Of a stretch of DNA of 64,000 bases, positions 27,634 to 37,717 are shown in pieces. The stretch covers positions 6,118,501 to 6,182,500 of the forward strand of contig NZ_CP108514.1 in the NCBI RefSeq assembly GCF_035989305.1, given 5' to 3'. The position numbers were made by a program, and so were the translations under genes. Under the pieces are notes generated by a model. It did no database searches. It was not told the origin of the DNA and saw only the letters and a program-made list of their open reading frames with translations. Source of the DNA: Streptomyces sp. NBC_01233. GTDB taxonomy: Bacteria; Actinomycetota; Actinomycetes; Streptomycetales; Streptomycetaceae. The number at the start of each line of letters is the position of its first letter. Within the stretch, counting starts at the first letter, position 1.

Positions 27634-28386
27634 ATGACCTCTCACGCCACGTCACGCCGTCTCGTCCGCACCGCGGTTGCCGTCCTCGGGGCCGGATTCC
27701 TGCTGGCCGGCTGCTCCTTCTCGGACGGACCGAAGAAGACGGCGACCGCCGACACCACGATCACCGAGGCGGTCGCGGCGGTCGAGGTGACGGACGCCCG
27801 GGCGGGCTCGATCGAGGTCGCCCCGGGGACGGGTCCCGGCGTCACGGTCCGCCGCACCGTCCACTACCGCGGCGACACGGTCCCCACCCCCGGCCAGCAG
27901 GTCAGCGGGGGCGTGCTCAGCTTCTCCAACGGCTGCTCCGGCAACTGCTACATCGACTACCGCCTGGAGGTCCCGGCCTCGGCCAGGGTCAAGCTGGAGA
28001 GCAGCAGCGGCCGCATCACCGTCACGGGCGTGGCGGCCGCCGAGGTGCAGGCCGAATCCGGCGAGGTCCGGGCCGAGCGCATCGCGGGCCCGCTGAAGAT
28101 CCGTACCTCCTCGGGCGACATCACCGCGGCCGGCCTCTCCGGCCCGAGCGCGGACGTCCACTCGGAATCGGGCGACGCCCGCATGGACTTCGCCGCGGCC
28201 CCGTCCTCGGTGCTCGCCGAGACCACCTCGGGCGACGTCATGCTGAAGGTCCCCACGGCTCCCTACCGGGTCGACGTCTCCACCACCTCCGGCGGCCGCG
28301 ACATCACCCTGCCCGCGGACCCCTCGGCCCCCTCCCGGCTCTCCGCGAAGACCACCTCGGGCGACGTCCGGATCTCCGCCGTGTGA
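27634..28386 (+). CDS. DUF4097-family beta-strand repeat lipoprotein
   Basis: A 250-aa predicted lipoprotein: basic N-terminus, hydrophobic core and lipobox FLLAGC (Cys near residue 26), then a repetitive beta-helix-like domain with recurring SGDI/SGDV/SGEV turns (SSGRITV, ESGEVRAE, TSSGDITAA, TTSGDVML, TTSGDVRI). DUF4097 proteins are surface or adhesin-like domains of unknown function. It is 140 bp upstream of lon, separated by the lon operator, so it is probably its own unit. Confidence 0.85.
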   Translation: MTSHATSRRLVRTAVAVLGAGFLLAGCSFSDGPKKTATADTTITEAVAAVEVTDARAGSIEVAPGTGPGVTVRRTVHYRGDTVPTPGQQVSGGVLSFSNGCSGNCYIDYRLEVPASARVKLESSSGRITVTGVAAAEVQAESGEVRAERIAGPLKIRTSSGDITAAGLSGPSADVHSESGDARMDFAAAPSSVLAETTSGDVMLKVPTAPYRVDVSTTSGGRDITLPADPSAPSRLSAKTTSGDVRISAV

Positions 28387-28484
28387 CGGCCGCCACGAGA
28401 ACGACCTCCCCGCGCTTCCCGCCCTGCCCACCCCTGTTCGCCCCCGGCGAACGGGGGTTGGGGAACATTGGGGGGCGCACATGC

Positions 28485-28505
28485 ATTGAGTCGGCATAGC
28501 TCAAC
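28485..28505 (+). promoter_or_regulatory. HAIR-like operator upstream of lon
   Basis: TTGAGT, 7 bases, then GCTCAA: an inverted repeat closely matching the HspR-associated inverted repeat (consensus CTTGAGT-N7-ACTCAAG), 22 bp before the lon start codon. In S. lividans HspR represses lon through such a site (literature), which matches position and spacing here. Confidence 0.8.
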
Positions 28506-28526
28506 TTCACTGCCGGAGAGAAGATC

Positions 28527-30923
<2,397 letters not shown>

Positions 30924-31010
30924 CGGGGAGGCGCACGGCCCGCCGCGTGCCCCCTCCACGCTCAGCGCGCCCCTGCGCGCCCTGCGTGCGCCCGCCTCGC
31001 GCCCCACCAC

Positions 31011-31048
31011 ACGGCCCGGCTCCCCGCTCCGGCGGGGTCCCGGGCCGT
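31011..31048 (+). terminator. Terminator of lon
   Basis: ACGGCCCGG pairs with CCGGGCCGT and the interior adds a CCCCGC/GCGGGG stem, about 90 bp past the lon stop and before the MarR gene. Confidence 0.72.
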
Positions 31049-31117
31049 CGGCGCGGGCCCTGCGAAATACTGGCCCCTCACCCACCGAGGTGCCACACAC
31101 CATCGAAGGAGCGGGAC

Positions 31118-31558
31118 GTGCACGGGAGCGAAGACCAGGAGTTCCTTGCCCTGGAGCGGGAGCTGTCCGTCTTCCTCCGGCGCGCCCGCGCCTCCTCCGG
31201 CGAGATGGCCCGCGAGCTCCACCCCGAGCTGGAGCCCGCCGCGTACGGGCTCCTCGTACGCCTGGAGGCGGCCGGCCGGCAGCGGGCCACCGAGCTCGCC
31301 GCCTATTTCGGGGTCGGCAAGGCCACCATGAGCCGGCAGCTGCGGGCCCTGGAGGTCCTGGGCCTCGTGGCCCGCGAGCCGGACCCCGCCGACGGCCGGG
31401 CCTTCCTGGTCGGCCTCACCGTGGAGGGTCGCGAGCGGTTCCTGCGGGTACGGGGCGCACGGCGCGAGCAGTACATGCGCAAGCTCGCCGACTGGGACCG
31501 CGGCGAGGTGGCGGAACTGGCCCGGCTGCTGAACCAGCTGAACGCGGGCGCCGAGTAG
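31118..31558 (+). CDS. MarR-family transcriptional regulator
   Basis: A 146-aa winged-helix regulator. DNA-binding helices: ATELAAYFGVGKATMSRQLRAL (in outline residues 60-82) with the wing DPADGRAFLVGLT. The N- and C-terminal helices form the dimer interface. GTG 31118 has GAAGGAG 6-7 nt upstream. It has no evident operon partner: a terminator precedes it and the next gene is convergent, so its target is unknown; small phenolic ligands are usual for the family. Confidence 0.88.
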   Translation: MHGSEDQEFLALERELSVFLRRARASSGEMARELHPELEPAAYGLLVRLEAAGRQRATELAAYFGVGKATMSRQLRALEVLGLVAREPDPADGRAFLVGLTVEGRERFLRVRGARREQYMRKLADWDRGEVAELARLLNQLNAGAE

Positions 31559-31585
31559 GGGCGCCCGCTCGACCCGCGCCCGCTC

Positions 31586-32359
31586 CTACAGCTCGGCGTA
31601 GACCGCCGACGCGTCGTCGTGCCGCTTGTACCGGGCCGGCGGCCGGGCCGGATCGCACTCGATGGCGCGGACCCGGCCGATCAGGCCCTCCGCGCCCTCC
31701 TTCCGCAGCACCGCCAGGCACTCGGCCCAGTCGCCCTCCCCGAACGTGTCCGTCCACCGGCTCGCACCGTCCGTGAGCGCGGCCACCGCCCGCACCTGCC
31801 CGCGCGGGGTGCGCCCGGTCAGCGCCCGCGCCGCCACCGCCGGGTCCGCGGCCGCCGTGAAGAAGCCGCCCTCCGCGTTCCGCAGCGCGTCCGTCGCCGC
31901 GACCGAGCGCAGCACCTCCCGCGGCACCCGGTCCAGCCGGTCGTCGAGCACCGCCGTCACCTCGCCCCCGGGCGCCTGGAGGAGCAGTACGGAGTCCGAG
32001 AGCACGAGGTGCTCCACGTAGGCCTCGTCCCAGCGGACCACGACGACCGTCGCCTGCGGCGTGCGGACGTGAGAAAGGTCACAGGTGTCGCGGTGGGCCT
32101 CGGCTGTTGCGCGGACCGACTCGGCCAGGATCCGGTCCAGCGTCATGTCCCGCCGCGAACCGGACAGTTCGGTCAACCGGCCGCCGAGTCGGGCCGCGAA
32201 CCACGGAACTCCGTGCACGCAGCCGTCCTCGCCGCTCGGCGGGGTGACCCCGTCCAGGGCGACCAGGACACCGCCGCCCGAGGCGGGGATCGCGGCCGAC
32301 ACCCAGTCCTCATTGGGGCGTTCTTCACTGCCGGGGGCCGAGGCGAGGTCGATGCGCAT
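31586..32359 (-). CDS. PP2C-like protein phosphatase domain protein
   Basis: A 257-aa protein with the PP2C metal-binding signatures in reduced form: NEDW near residue 16 and VALDGVTPP near 34 in the N-terminal half, ALTDGASRW near 190, and HDDASAVY at the end. These acidic positions would bind the Mn/Mg pair, so activity on phosphoserine/threonine is possible. The fold is shorter than typical PP2C and annotated in Streptomyces as protein phosphatase 2C domain-containing. Start ATG 32359. Convergent with MarR, divergent from the conservon. Confidence 0.78.
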   Translation of the reverse strand: MRIDLASAPGSEERPNEDWVSAAIPASGGGVLVALDGVTPPSGEDGCVHGVPWFAARLGGRLTELSGSRRDMTLDRILAESVRATAEAHRDTCDLSHVRTPQATVVVVRWDEAYVEHLVLSDSVLLLQAPGGEVTAVLDDRLDRVPREVLRSVAATDALRNAEGGFFTAAADPAVAARALTGRTPRGQVRAVAALTDGASRWTDTFGEGDWAECLAVLRKEGAEGLIGRVRAIECDPARPPARYKRHDDASAVYAEL

Positions 32360-32768
32360 GCCACCATTCTGCCGGGCGGGGACCGCGCCGCACGTGCAGG
32401 TCCGTACCAAAGCGGGAGGAGGTGGGCGGGCGCGTACGCGGACCGTCCGGGGCCGGGCCGGGAGGGCCCGGGCAGGGCGCCGGCAAGCGGACGGACGTGT
32501 GGGCGGGCATCCTGCCAAAGCCCGTATCGATCTTTCAACCACCTGTCCACGGCGGCGCTCTGGGGCAGGGTGCCCGAGTTGGTCGCCAACTCATCCGTGA
32601 TGTTCACTCGTTCGAGTGGCCGGGTGGGCGATGTGCGGCTCTCTCCCCAACACGCTGCAAAGGTCTGAGGCGGTACGAGGGGGCAGGGGGCGTTTACTTG
32701 TTGACCGGCCGTTACCTCGGCCACACGAGTAGACGAGCACAAGCACACGTACAGGATTGCGAGCACCG
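32360..32768. promoter_or_regulatory. 409-bp divergent regulatory region upstream of the conservon
   Basis: No gene is supported here. It contains the perfect palindrome CACTCG-TT-CGAGTG at 32605-32618, about 150 bp before cvnA, followed by a relatively AT-rich stretch (GGCGTTTACTTGTTGACC, 32688-32705) that may carry promoter elements. A divergent promoter for the PP2C-like gene must also lie here. The palindrome resembles a dimeric regulator site but I cannot name the regulator. Confidence 0.5.
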
Positions 32769-35700
32769 GTGCAGAAGAAGCGGTCTCGGAAGAACGGCAC
32801 CGCCGCCGACGGCCCGGCCCCCGCAGGACGTCGCGTCCGCGTGCGCCGCAGGCTGGTCGTCGGTGTCGCCGTCGCCGGCCTCACCGTCCTCGCGGCAGGC
32901 TCACCCGCCGTCGTCACCGCCGCGAGGGAGCTGAACGACTCCCAGCGGCTGGTCACCCTCGCGGAGCAGACCGGGCAGATCCTCACCGTCGCGCACGTCC
33001 TCGCCGACGAGCGCGACGCCGTGGTCGAGTACGCCGCCAAGGGCCGCCCCGGCGCCGCCAGGGGCGCCCTCCAGGAACGCATCCTGCGCACCGACCGGCA
33101 GATCGCCGAGGCCGCGACCGAGGTCGACGAGCCCCTGGCGAGGGCCCTCGCCCGCGTCGCGGCCGTCCGTACCGAGGCCGTCGACGGCAAGGGCACCGCC
33201 CTTGCCGCCCACCAGGCCTACACCGGCGTCATCACGGAACTCCTCGCCCCGGGCGACCGGCTCGCCGAGCTGACGCCGCCGCGCGCCGAGGCCGCCCTCA
33301 CCACCACCCGCCCGCTCGCGCCGCTGGGCCAGGCCGTGGAACAGGCCTCGGCCACCCGCGGACTGCTGCTCGCCGCGCTGGCCGTCCCCCGCGGCGATCA
33401 GCTCCCGGGCTCGGCCGTGGTCGACGAACTCACCACCGCCGCCCAGCGCTCGCGCGTACGGGAGCTGGCCGCCCTGGACGACTTCGCGCGGGCCGCGCGG
33501 CCCGACGTGCGCCAGACCCTCACCGCCACCGTCACCGGCCCCGAGGTCAAGACGGCCGACGACTTCCTCAAGCGGCTCACCGACCGGCCCACCCTGACCC
33601 CGGCCGACCGCAAGACCGACGGGGCCGCCGTCGGCAGCGCGCTCACCGCCCGGATCGACCGGATGCGGACCGTGGAGGCCACCCTCGCGGGCCAGCGGGC
33701 CTCCGCCCTGGCCTCCCTGCGCGACGACGACGTGACCCGGCTCGAAACCCTGGTCGCCCTGCTCGGCGTGCTCTTCCTGATCGCCGTCGGCGTCTCGACG
33801 GCCGTCGCCCGCTCGCTGACCCGGCCGCTGTCCGTCCTGCGGCGCGGCGCGGCGCGGCTGGCGACGCCGGAGGGCTCGGTGGAACCGGTGCGGTTCACCG
33901 GCCGCAACGACGAGTTCGCCGAGGTCGTGCGCCACCTGAACGCGGTGCGCGACCAGACGGTCTCCCTGCACACCCGGATCGCCGGGCTCGACGCCGACCG
34001 CCGCCGGATCATCGGCCGCAACGAGGCGCTGACCGCCAGCCGGGACGTGCTGGACGAGGAGCTGGCGAAGCTGCGGGCGGGGCTGGAGGAGCACCGCCGC
34101 GTCATGTCGACGACCTCCGTCTCGCTGTCGCTGCGGACCCTGGGACTGGTCGAGCGCCAGCTCGCGGTCATCGAGGAGCTGGAGTCCAAGGAGCAGGACC
34201 CGGACCGGCTCGCGACCCTGTTCAAGCTCGACCACCTGGCGACCGTGATGCGCCGCCACAACGAGAACCTGCTGGTCCTGGCCGGGCAGGAGCACGGCCA
34301 CGGGCAGGTGCTGCCGGTCCCGCTGGTCGACGTGCTGCGGGCCGCCGTCAGCGAGATCGAGCGCTACGAGCGCGTCGACCTCGCGGCGCTGCCCTCGTAC
34401 ACCCAGGTCGCCGGGCACGCGGCCGACGACCTCTCGCACGTGCTGGCCGAACTGCTGGAGAACGCGACCACGTTCTCGCCGCCGGACGTCAAGGTGAAGG
34501 TGTCCGGCTGGACGCTGGACTCCGGTGACGTGGTGCTGTCCGTCGTGGACGAGGGCATCGGGGTCACCGGGGACCGGCTGGAATCGCTGAACTCCCGGCT
34601 GTCCACGCCCGATGCGTACGACGAGGAGCCCGAGGCCGAACACGGCCTGGGCCTCGGCCTGTACGTGGCCGGGCGGCTCGCGGCGCGGCACGGGGTCACC
34701 GCGGAACTGCGCGCCGGGCGGCACGGCGGGACCGAGGCCCTGGTGGTCGTCCCGGCGGCTCTGCTGCCCCCCACCCCGCCGGTCTCCCCGGTCCACACCC
34801 TGGCCACGCCGGGCGCGCCCGCGCTGCACCTGCCGGGCGTGATCGCCGAGGCCAACGAGAACACCCTCCCGCCCCGCCGCCGCGGCACCCACGCCGCCCC
34901 GGACCCCACGGAACCCGCCGCCCCCGCTTCCACCGATACCGCGGAACCGGCTGCCCCGGCTTCGGCGGATGCCGCGGAACCGGCCGTCCCGGCTGCCGAT
35001 GCCGCGGATCGGGCCGCTTCCGAGACCGACGCCGCCACGGAGCCCGAGCTCCCGACCGACGCCGCCTCGCCCGCGGAGCCCGTGGTCCCCCCTGCGGACG
35101 ATGCGTCCGCCGCCGCGCCCGCGGAGCCCGTGGTCCCCGCTTCCGACGCCGATGCCTCCGCAGCCCACGGCGCCGCGGAGCCCGCCGTCGCGGCTTCGGC
35201 CGACGCAGAGGCGGAGCCCGCCTTCCGCGTGCCCACCACCACGGTGGCCCCGGTGACGCTGGCCGAGGCCCTCGGCGGCCCCGCCGTCCCGGCCGAGGCC
35301 GCGGAGCCGACCGCTGACGCGGAGGCCTCCGTCCCGGCTGCCGCCGAGGCCGGACTGCCCCCGGCCGACCAGGTCTTCACGGCCGAGCCGCCCGCCGTGG
35401 CCGGACTGCCCCCGGCGGACCAGATCTTCACCGCCGCACCCCCGGCAGGGGACGTGCCCGCGGACGAGGTCTTCCCGGCGGAGCCCCCGGCAGGGGACGT
35501 GCCCGCGGACGAGGTCTTCGCGGCCGAGGCTCCGGCAGGGGACGTGCCCGCGGACGAGGTCTTCCCGGCGGAGCCCCCGGCAGGGGACGTGCCCGCGGAC
35601 GAGGTCTTCCCGGCGGAGCCCCCGGCAGGGGACGTGCCCGCGGACGAGGTCTTCCCGGCGGAGCCCCCGGCAGGGGACGCGCCTGCGGACCAGGCTTTCC

Positions 35701-36152
35701 CGGCCGAGCCCCCGGCAGGGCACCTGGCGGAGCAGACCTTCCCTGCCGAGCCCCCCGCAGGGGCCCCGGCAGGGGAGGTGCCCGCAGACCAGGACTTCAC
35801 CGCCGAGCCCCCCGCAGGGGACCCGCACAGGCATGCCCCCGCCGAAGGCAACTGGCTTCCCCGGCAGGGCAGCCACCCCGCCGACACCGACGACGCCGTC
35901 ACCGACAAGGGCCTGCCGAAGCGGACCCCGCGCACCGTCACCGCCGGGCCCGCGGACGACGTACGGCCGCCCGAGCCACCGCGCCGGATCGACGCCGACG
36001 AACTCCGGCGCCGGCTCGGCGGTTTCTACCAGGGAGCCCAGGACGGACGACGCGTCGTCGCCGCCGAGCTCGCCCAGGACCATGCGCAGGACCAGGGGCA
36101 GGGGCACAGCAAGACCGACCAGGGGGACACCGCACAGGAGGCACGCACATGA
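32769..36152 (+). CDS. cvnA: Conservon sensor ATPase CvnA (nitrate/nitrite-sensing-domain histidine-kinase-like)
   Basis: About 1127 aa. A short basic N-terminus leads to a transmembrane helix (about 25-48), an extracytoplasmic NIT-like helical sensor (50-325), a second transmembrane helix (about 330-350), HAMP, a coiled region (420-480, SLRTLGLVERQLAVIEELES) and a HATPase_c domain (520-660; LAELLENATTFSPPDV, DEGIGVTGD, HGLGLGLYVAGR). A classical phospho-acceptor H-box is not evident, as usual for CvnA. From about residue 690 an Ala/Pro/Glu-rich tail of some 400 residues includes a 15-residue tandem repeat. The start is GTG 32769 (QKKRSRK opening); TTG 32757 is possible. The stop overlaps cvnB (ATGA). 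Confidence 0.88.
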   Translation: MQKKRSRKNGTAADGPAPAGRRVRVRRRLVVGVAVAGLTVLAAGSPAVVTAARELNDSQRLVTLAEQTGQILTVAHVLADERDAVVEYAAKGRPGAARGALQERILRTDRQIAEAATEVDEPLARALARVAAVRTEAVDGKGTALAAHQAYTGVITELLAPGDRLAELTPPRAEAALTTTRPLAPLGQAVEQASATRGLLLAALAVPRGDQLPGSAVVDELTTAAQRSRVRELAALDDFARAARPDVRQTLTATVTGPEVKTADDFLKRLTDRPTLTPADRKTDGAAVGSALTARIDRMRTVEATLAGQRASALASLRDDDVTRLETLVALLGVLFLIAVGVSTAVARSLTRPLSVLRRGAARLATPEGSVEPVRFTGRNDEFAEVVRHLNAVRDQTVSLHTRIAGLDADRRRIIGRNEALTASRDVLDEELAKLRAGLEEHRRVMSTTSVSLSLRTLGLVERQLAVIEELESKEQDPDRLATLFKLDHLATVMRRHNENLLVLAGQEHGHGQVLPVPLVDVLRAAVSEIERYERVDLAALPSYTQVAGHAADDLSHVLAELLENATTFSPPDVKVKVSGWTLDSGDVVLSVVDEGIGVTGDRLESLNSRLSTPDAYDEEPEAEHGLGLGLYVAGRLAARHGVTAELRAGRHGGTEALVVVPAALLPPTPPVSPVHTLATPGAPALHLPGVIAEANENTLPPRRRGTHAAPDPTEPAAPASTDTAEPAAPASADAAEPAVPAADAADRAASETDAATEPELPTDAASPAEPVVPPADDASAAAPAEPVVPASDADASAAHGAAEPAVAASADAEAEPAFRVPTTTVAPVTLAEALGGPAVPAEAAEPTADAEASVPAAAEAGLPPADQVFTAEPPAVAGLPPADQIFTAAPPAGDVPADEVFPAEPPAGDVPADEVFAAEAPAGDVPADEVFPAEPPAGDVPADEVFPAEPPAGDVPADEVFPAEPPAGDAPADQAFPAEPPAGHLAEQTFPAEPPAGAPAGEVPADQDFTAEPPAGDPHRHAPAEGNWLPRQGSHPADTDDAVTDKGLPKRTPRTVTAGPADDVRPPEPPRRIDADELRRRLGGFYQGAQDGRRVVAAELAQDHAQDQGQGHSKTDQGDTAQEART
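35439..35708 (+). repeat. 45-bp tandem repeat array within cvnA
   Basis: Six in-frame 45-bp units encode PPAGDVPADEVFPAE with few substitutions (units at 35439, 35484, 35529, 35574, 35619, 35664; unit 3 starts Ala and the sixth reads GDAPADQAF). Diverged units flank it on both sides (AGLPPADQVF before 35439; PPAGHLAEQTF after 35708). The unit length is a multiple of three, so copy-number change keeps the frame. Confidence 0.95.
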
Positions 36153-36637
36153 CCGCGCCCAGTACGTACGGACTGAGCACCCAGGCCCGCAACCTGCAAT
36201 GGCTGCTGACCGACCTGGTCGAGGAGGTGCCCGGCGTCAACTCCGTCGCCGTCGTCTCCTCGGACGGGCTGCTGCTCCTGTCCTCCGACCCGGCGACGGG
36301 CGGCGCGGGCGAGCCGCAGACCAAGGCCAGGCCGAAGGGCCCGCGGGGGGCGTCCGCCGACCTCGCCACCATCGTGTCCGGCCTCGGAAGCCTCACCACC
36401 GGCGCTGCCGCCCTCATGGACAGCGGCTCCGTCAAGCAGACGATGGTCGCGATGGAGCACGGCTCCGTCTTCGTCATGGCCATCAGCGATGGCTCACTGC
36501 TGGGCGTGCACGCCACCCCCGACTGCGACATGAGCGTCGTCGCCTACCACATGGCCCTGTTCGTCGGCCGTGCCGGCCACGTCCTGACCCCCGAAGTCCG
36601 CAGCGAGCTGCGCCAGTCGATGGAGAACACCCCGTGA
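36149..36637 (+). CDS. cvnB: Conservon roadblock/LC7 protein CvnB
   Basis: A 162-aa roadblock/LC7-domain protein (LQWLLTDLVEEVPGVNSVAVVSSDGLLLL in outline; GSVFVMAISDGSLLGV; DMSVVAYHMALFV). In conservons this protein bridges the CvnA ATPase and the CvnD GTPase, and MglB-like proteins of this fold act as GTPase regulators. A lysine/proline-rich loop (KARPKGPRG, about 55-65) interrupts the domain. Start overlaps cvnA (ATGA) and stop overlaps cvnC (GTGA). Confidence 0.95.
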   Translation: MTAPSTYGLSTQARNLQWLLTDLVEEVPGVNSVAVVSSDGLLLLSSDPATGGAGEPQTKARPKGPRGASADLATIVSGLGSLTTGAAALMDSGSVKQTMVAMEHGSVFVMAISDGSLLGVHATPDCDMSVVAYHMALFVGRAGHVLTPEVRSELRQSMENTP

Positions 36638-37023
36638 GGAGTACGGCCTCCGACCGGCTGCCGATACGCGGCGCCGACCGCCGCCCCGCCCGCGTCCGCC
36701 CGTACTCCCTCACGGGCGGCCGCACCCGGTTCACGCAGGTCCTGAACGTCGAGACCTTCGTCGCCACCCTGGACACCAAGGTGTCGCAGCCGCAGAAGCC
36801 CGACCGCATGCCCGAGATGCCCGCCATCGTCGAGGTCTGCCGTCGCATGCGCACGATCGCCGAGATAGCCGCGCTGCTGAAACTGCCGCTCGGTGTGGTC
36901 CGCGTGCTCGTCAGCGACCTCGCCGACCAGGGCCGGATACGGGTCTACGGGACCGGCCACGGTACGGGCCGTCCCGAACGCGCGCTGCTCGAAAGGGTGC
37001 TCAGTGGTCTTCGCCGTCTCTGA
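36634..37023 (+). CDS. cvnC: Conservon DUF742 protein CvnC
   Basis: A 129-aa DUF742 protein with a predicted winged-helix fold: RPYSLTGGRTR near residue 24, then MRTIAEIAALLKLPLGVVRVLVSDLADQG as the helix-turn-helix-like core (about 72-100) and a C-terminal ALLERVLSGLRRL helix. GTG 36634 overlaps the cvnB stop. The 3' end overlaps cvnD by 20 bp. It is a conserved conservon component whose biochemical role is unknown. Confidence 0.94.
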   Translation: MRSTASDRLPIRGADRRPARVRPYSLTGGRTRFTQVLNVETFVATLDTKVSQPQKPDRMPEMPAIVEVCRRMRTIAEIAALLKLPLGVVRVLVSDLADQGRIRVYGTGHGTGRPERALLERVLSGLRRL

Positions 37024-37633
37024 TCAGCCGGTGTCGCCGGCCGTGGGCGACGAGCCCGTCCAGCCCTGGCAGTACGACCGTTCCCGCGCGCCCGTCGCCG
37101 TCAAGGTGCTGGTCGCGGGTGGCTTCGGCGTCGGCAAGACCACCTTCGTCTCGTCCGTCTCCGAGATCACTCCGCTGCGCACCGAGGCGGTGATGACCCA
37201 GGCCAGCGTCCCGACCGACGACCTGTCCGGCACCCCGGACAAGAACACCACCACCGTCGCCATGGACTTCGGCCGCGTCACCCTCGACGACGACCTCGTG
37301 CTCTACGTGTACGGGACCCCGGGCCAGGAGCGGTTCTGGTTCATGTGGGACGACCTGGTGCGGGGGGCGATCGGCGGGCTCGTGCTGGCCGACACCCGCA
37401 GGCTGCGCGACTCCTTCCCGGCCCTCGACTACTTCGAGAGCTGCGGGCTCCCGTACGCCGTCGCCGTCAACCACTTCGAGGGCTCGCAGTCGTACGAGCC
37501 CGAGGACGTGCGCGAGGCGCTCAGCGTCCCGGCCCACGTGCCCGTCGTGATCATGGACGCGAGGCGCCGGCACACCGTGATCGAGTCCTTGCTGGCCCTG
37601 GTGGGCCACGCCCTCGACACCACTCCCGAATAG
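37004..37633 (+). CDS. cvnD: Conservon small GTPase CvnD
   Basis: A 209-aa P-loop GTPase of the Rap2a/MglA-like conservon class. G1 GGFGVGKTT, G3 as YGTPGQERF, and the G4 position reads NHFEG in place of NKxD, the usual CvnD variation. A 35-residue N-terminal stretch (SDQPVSPAVGDEPVQPW) precedes the G domain. GTG 37004 lies within cvnC, with GAAAGGG 6 nt upstream, so translation is coupled. It is the last of the four core genes, and a flavoprotein gene follows 84 bp later. Confidence 0.94.
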   Translation: MVFAVSDQPVSPAVGDEPVQPWQYDRSRAPVAVKVLVAGGFGVGKTTFVSSVSEITPLRTEAVMTQASVPTDDLSGTPDKNTTTVAMDFGRVTLDDDLVLYVYGTPGQERFWFMWDDLVRGAIGGLVLADTRRLRDSFPALDYFESCGLPYAVAVNHFEGSQSYEPEDVREALSVPAHVPVVIMDARRRHTVIESLLALVGHALDTTPE

Positions 37634-37717
37634 ACCCGCGGACCCGCAGACCCGCACACCCGCGGGTTTGTGGGCCCGCACGCCCGTACCCCCGTAGACC
37701 CGAATCGAGAACGTGAG

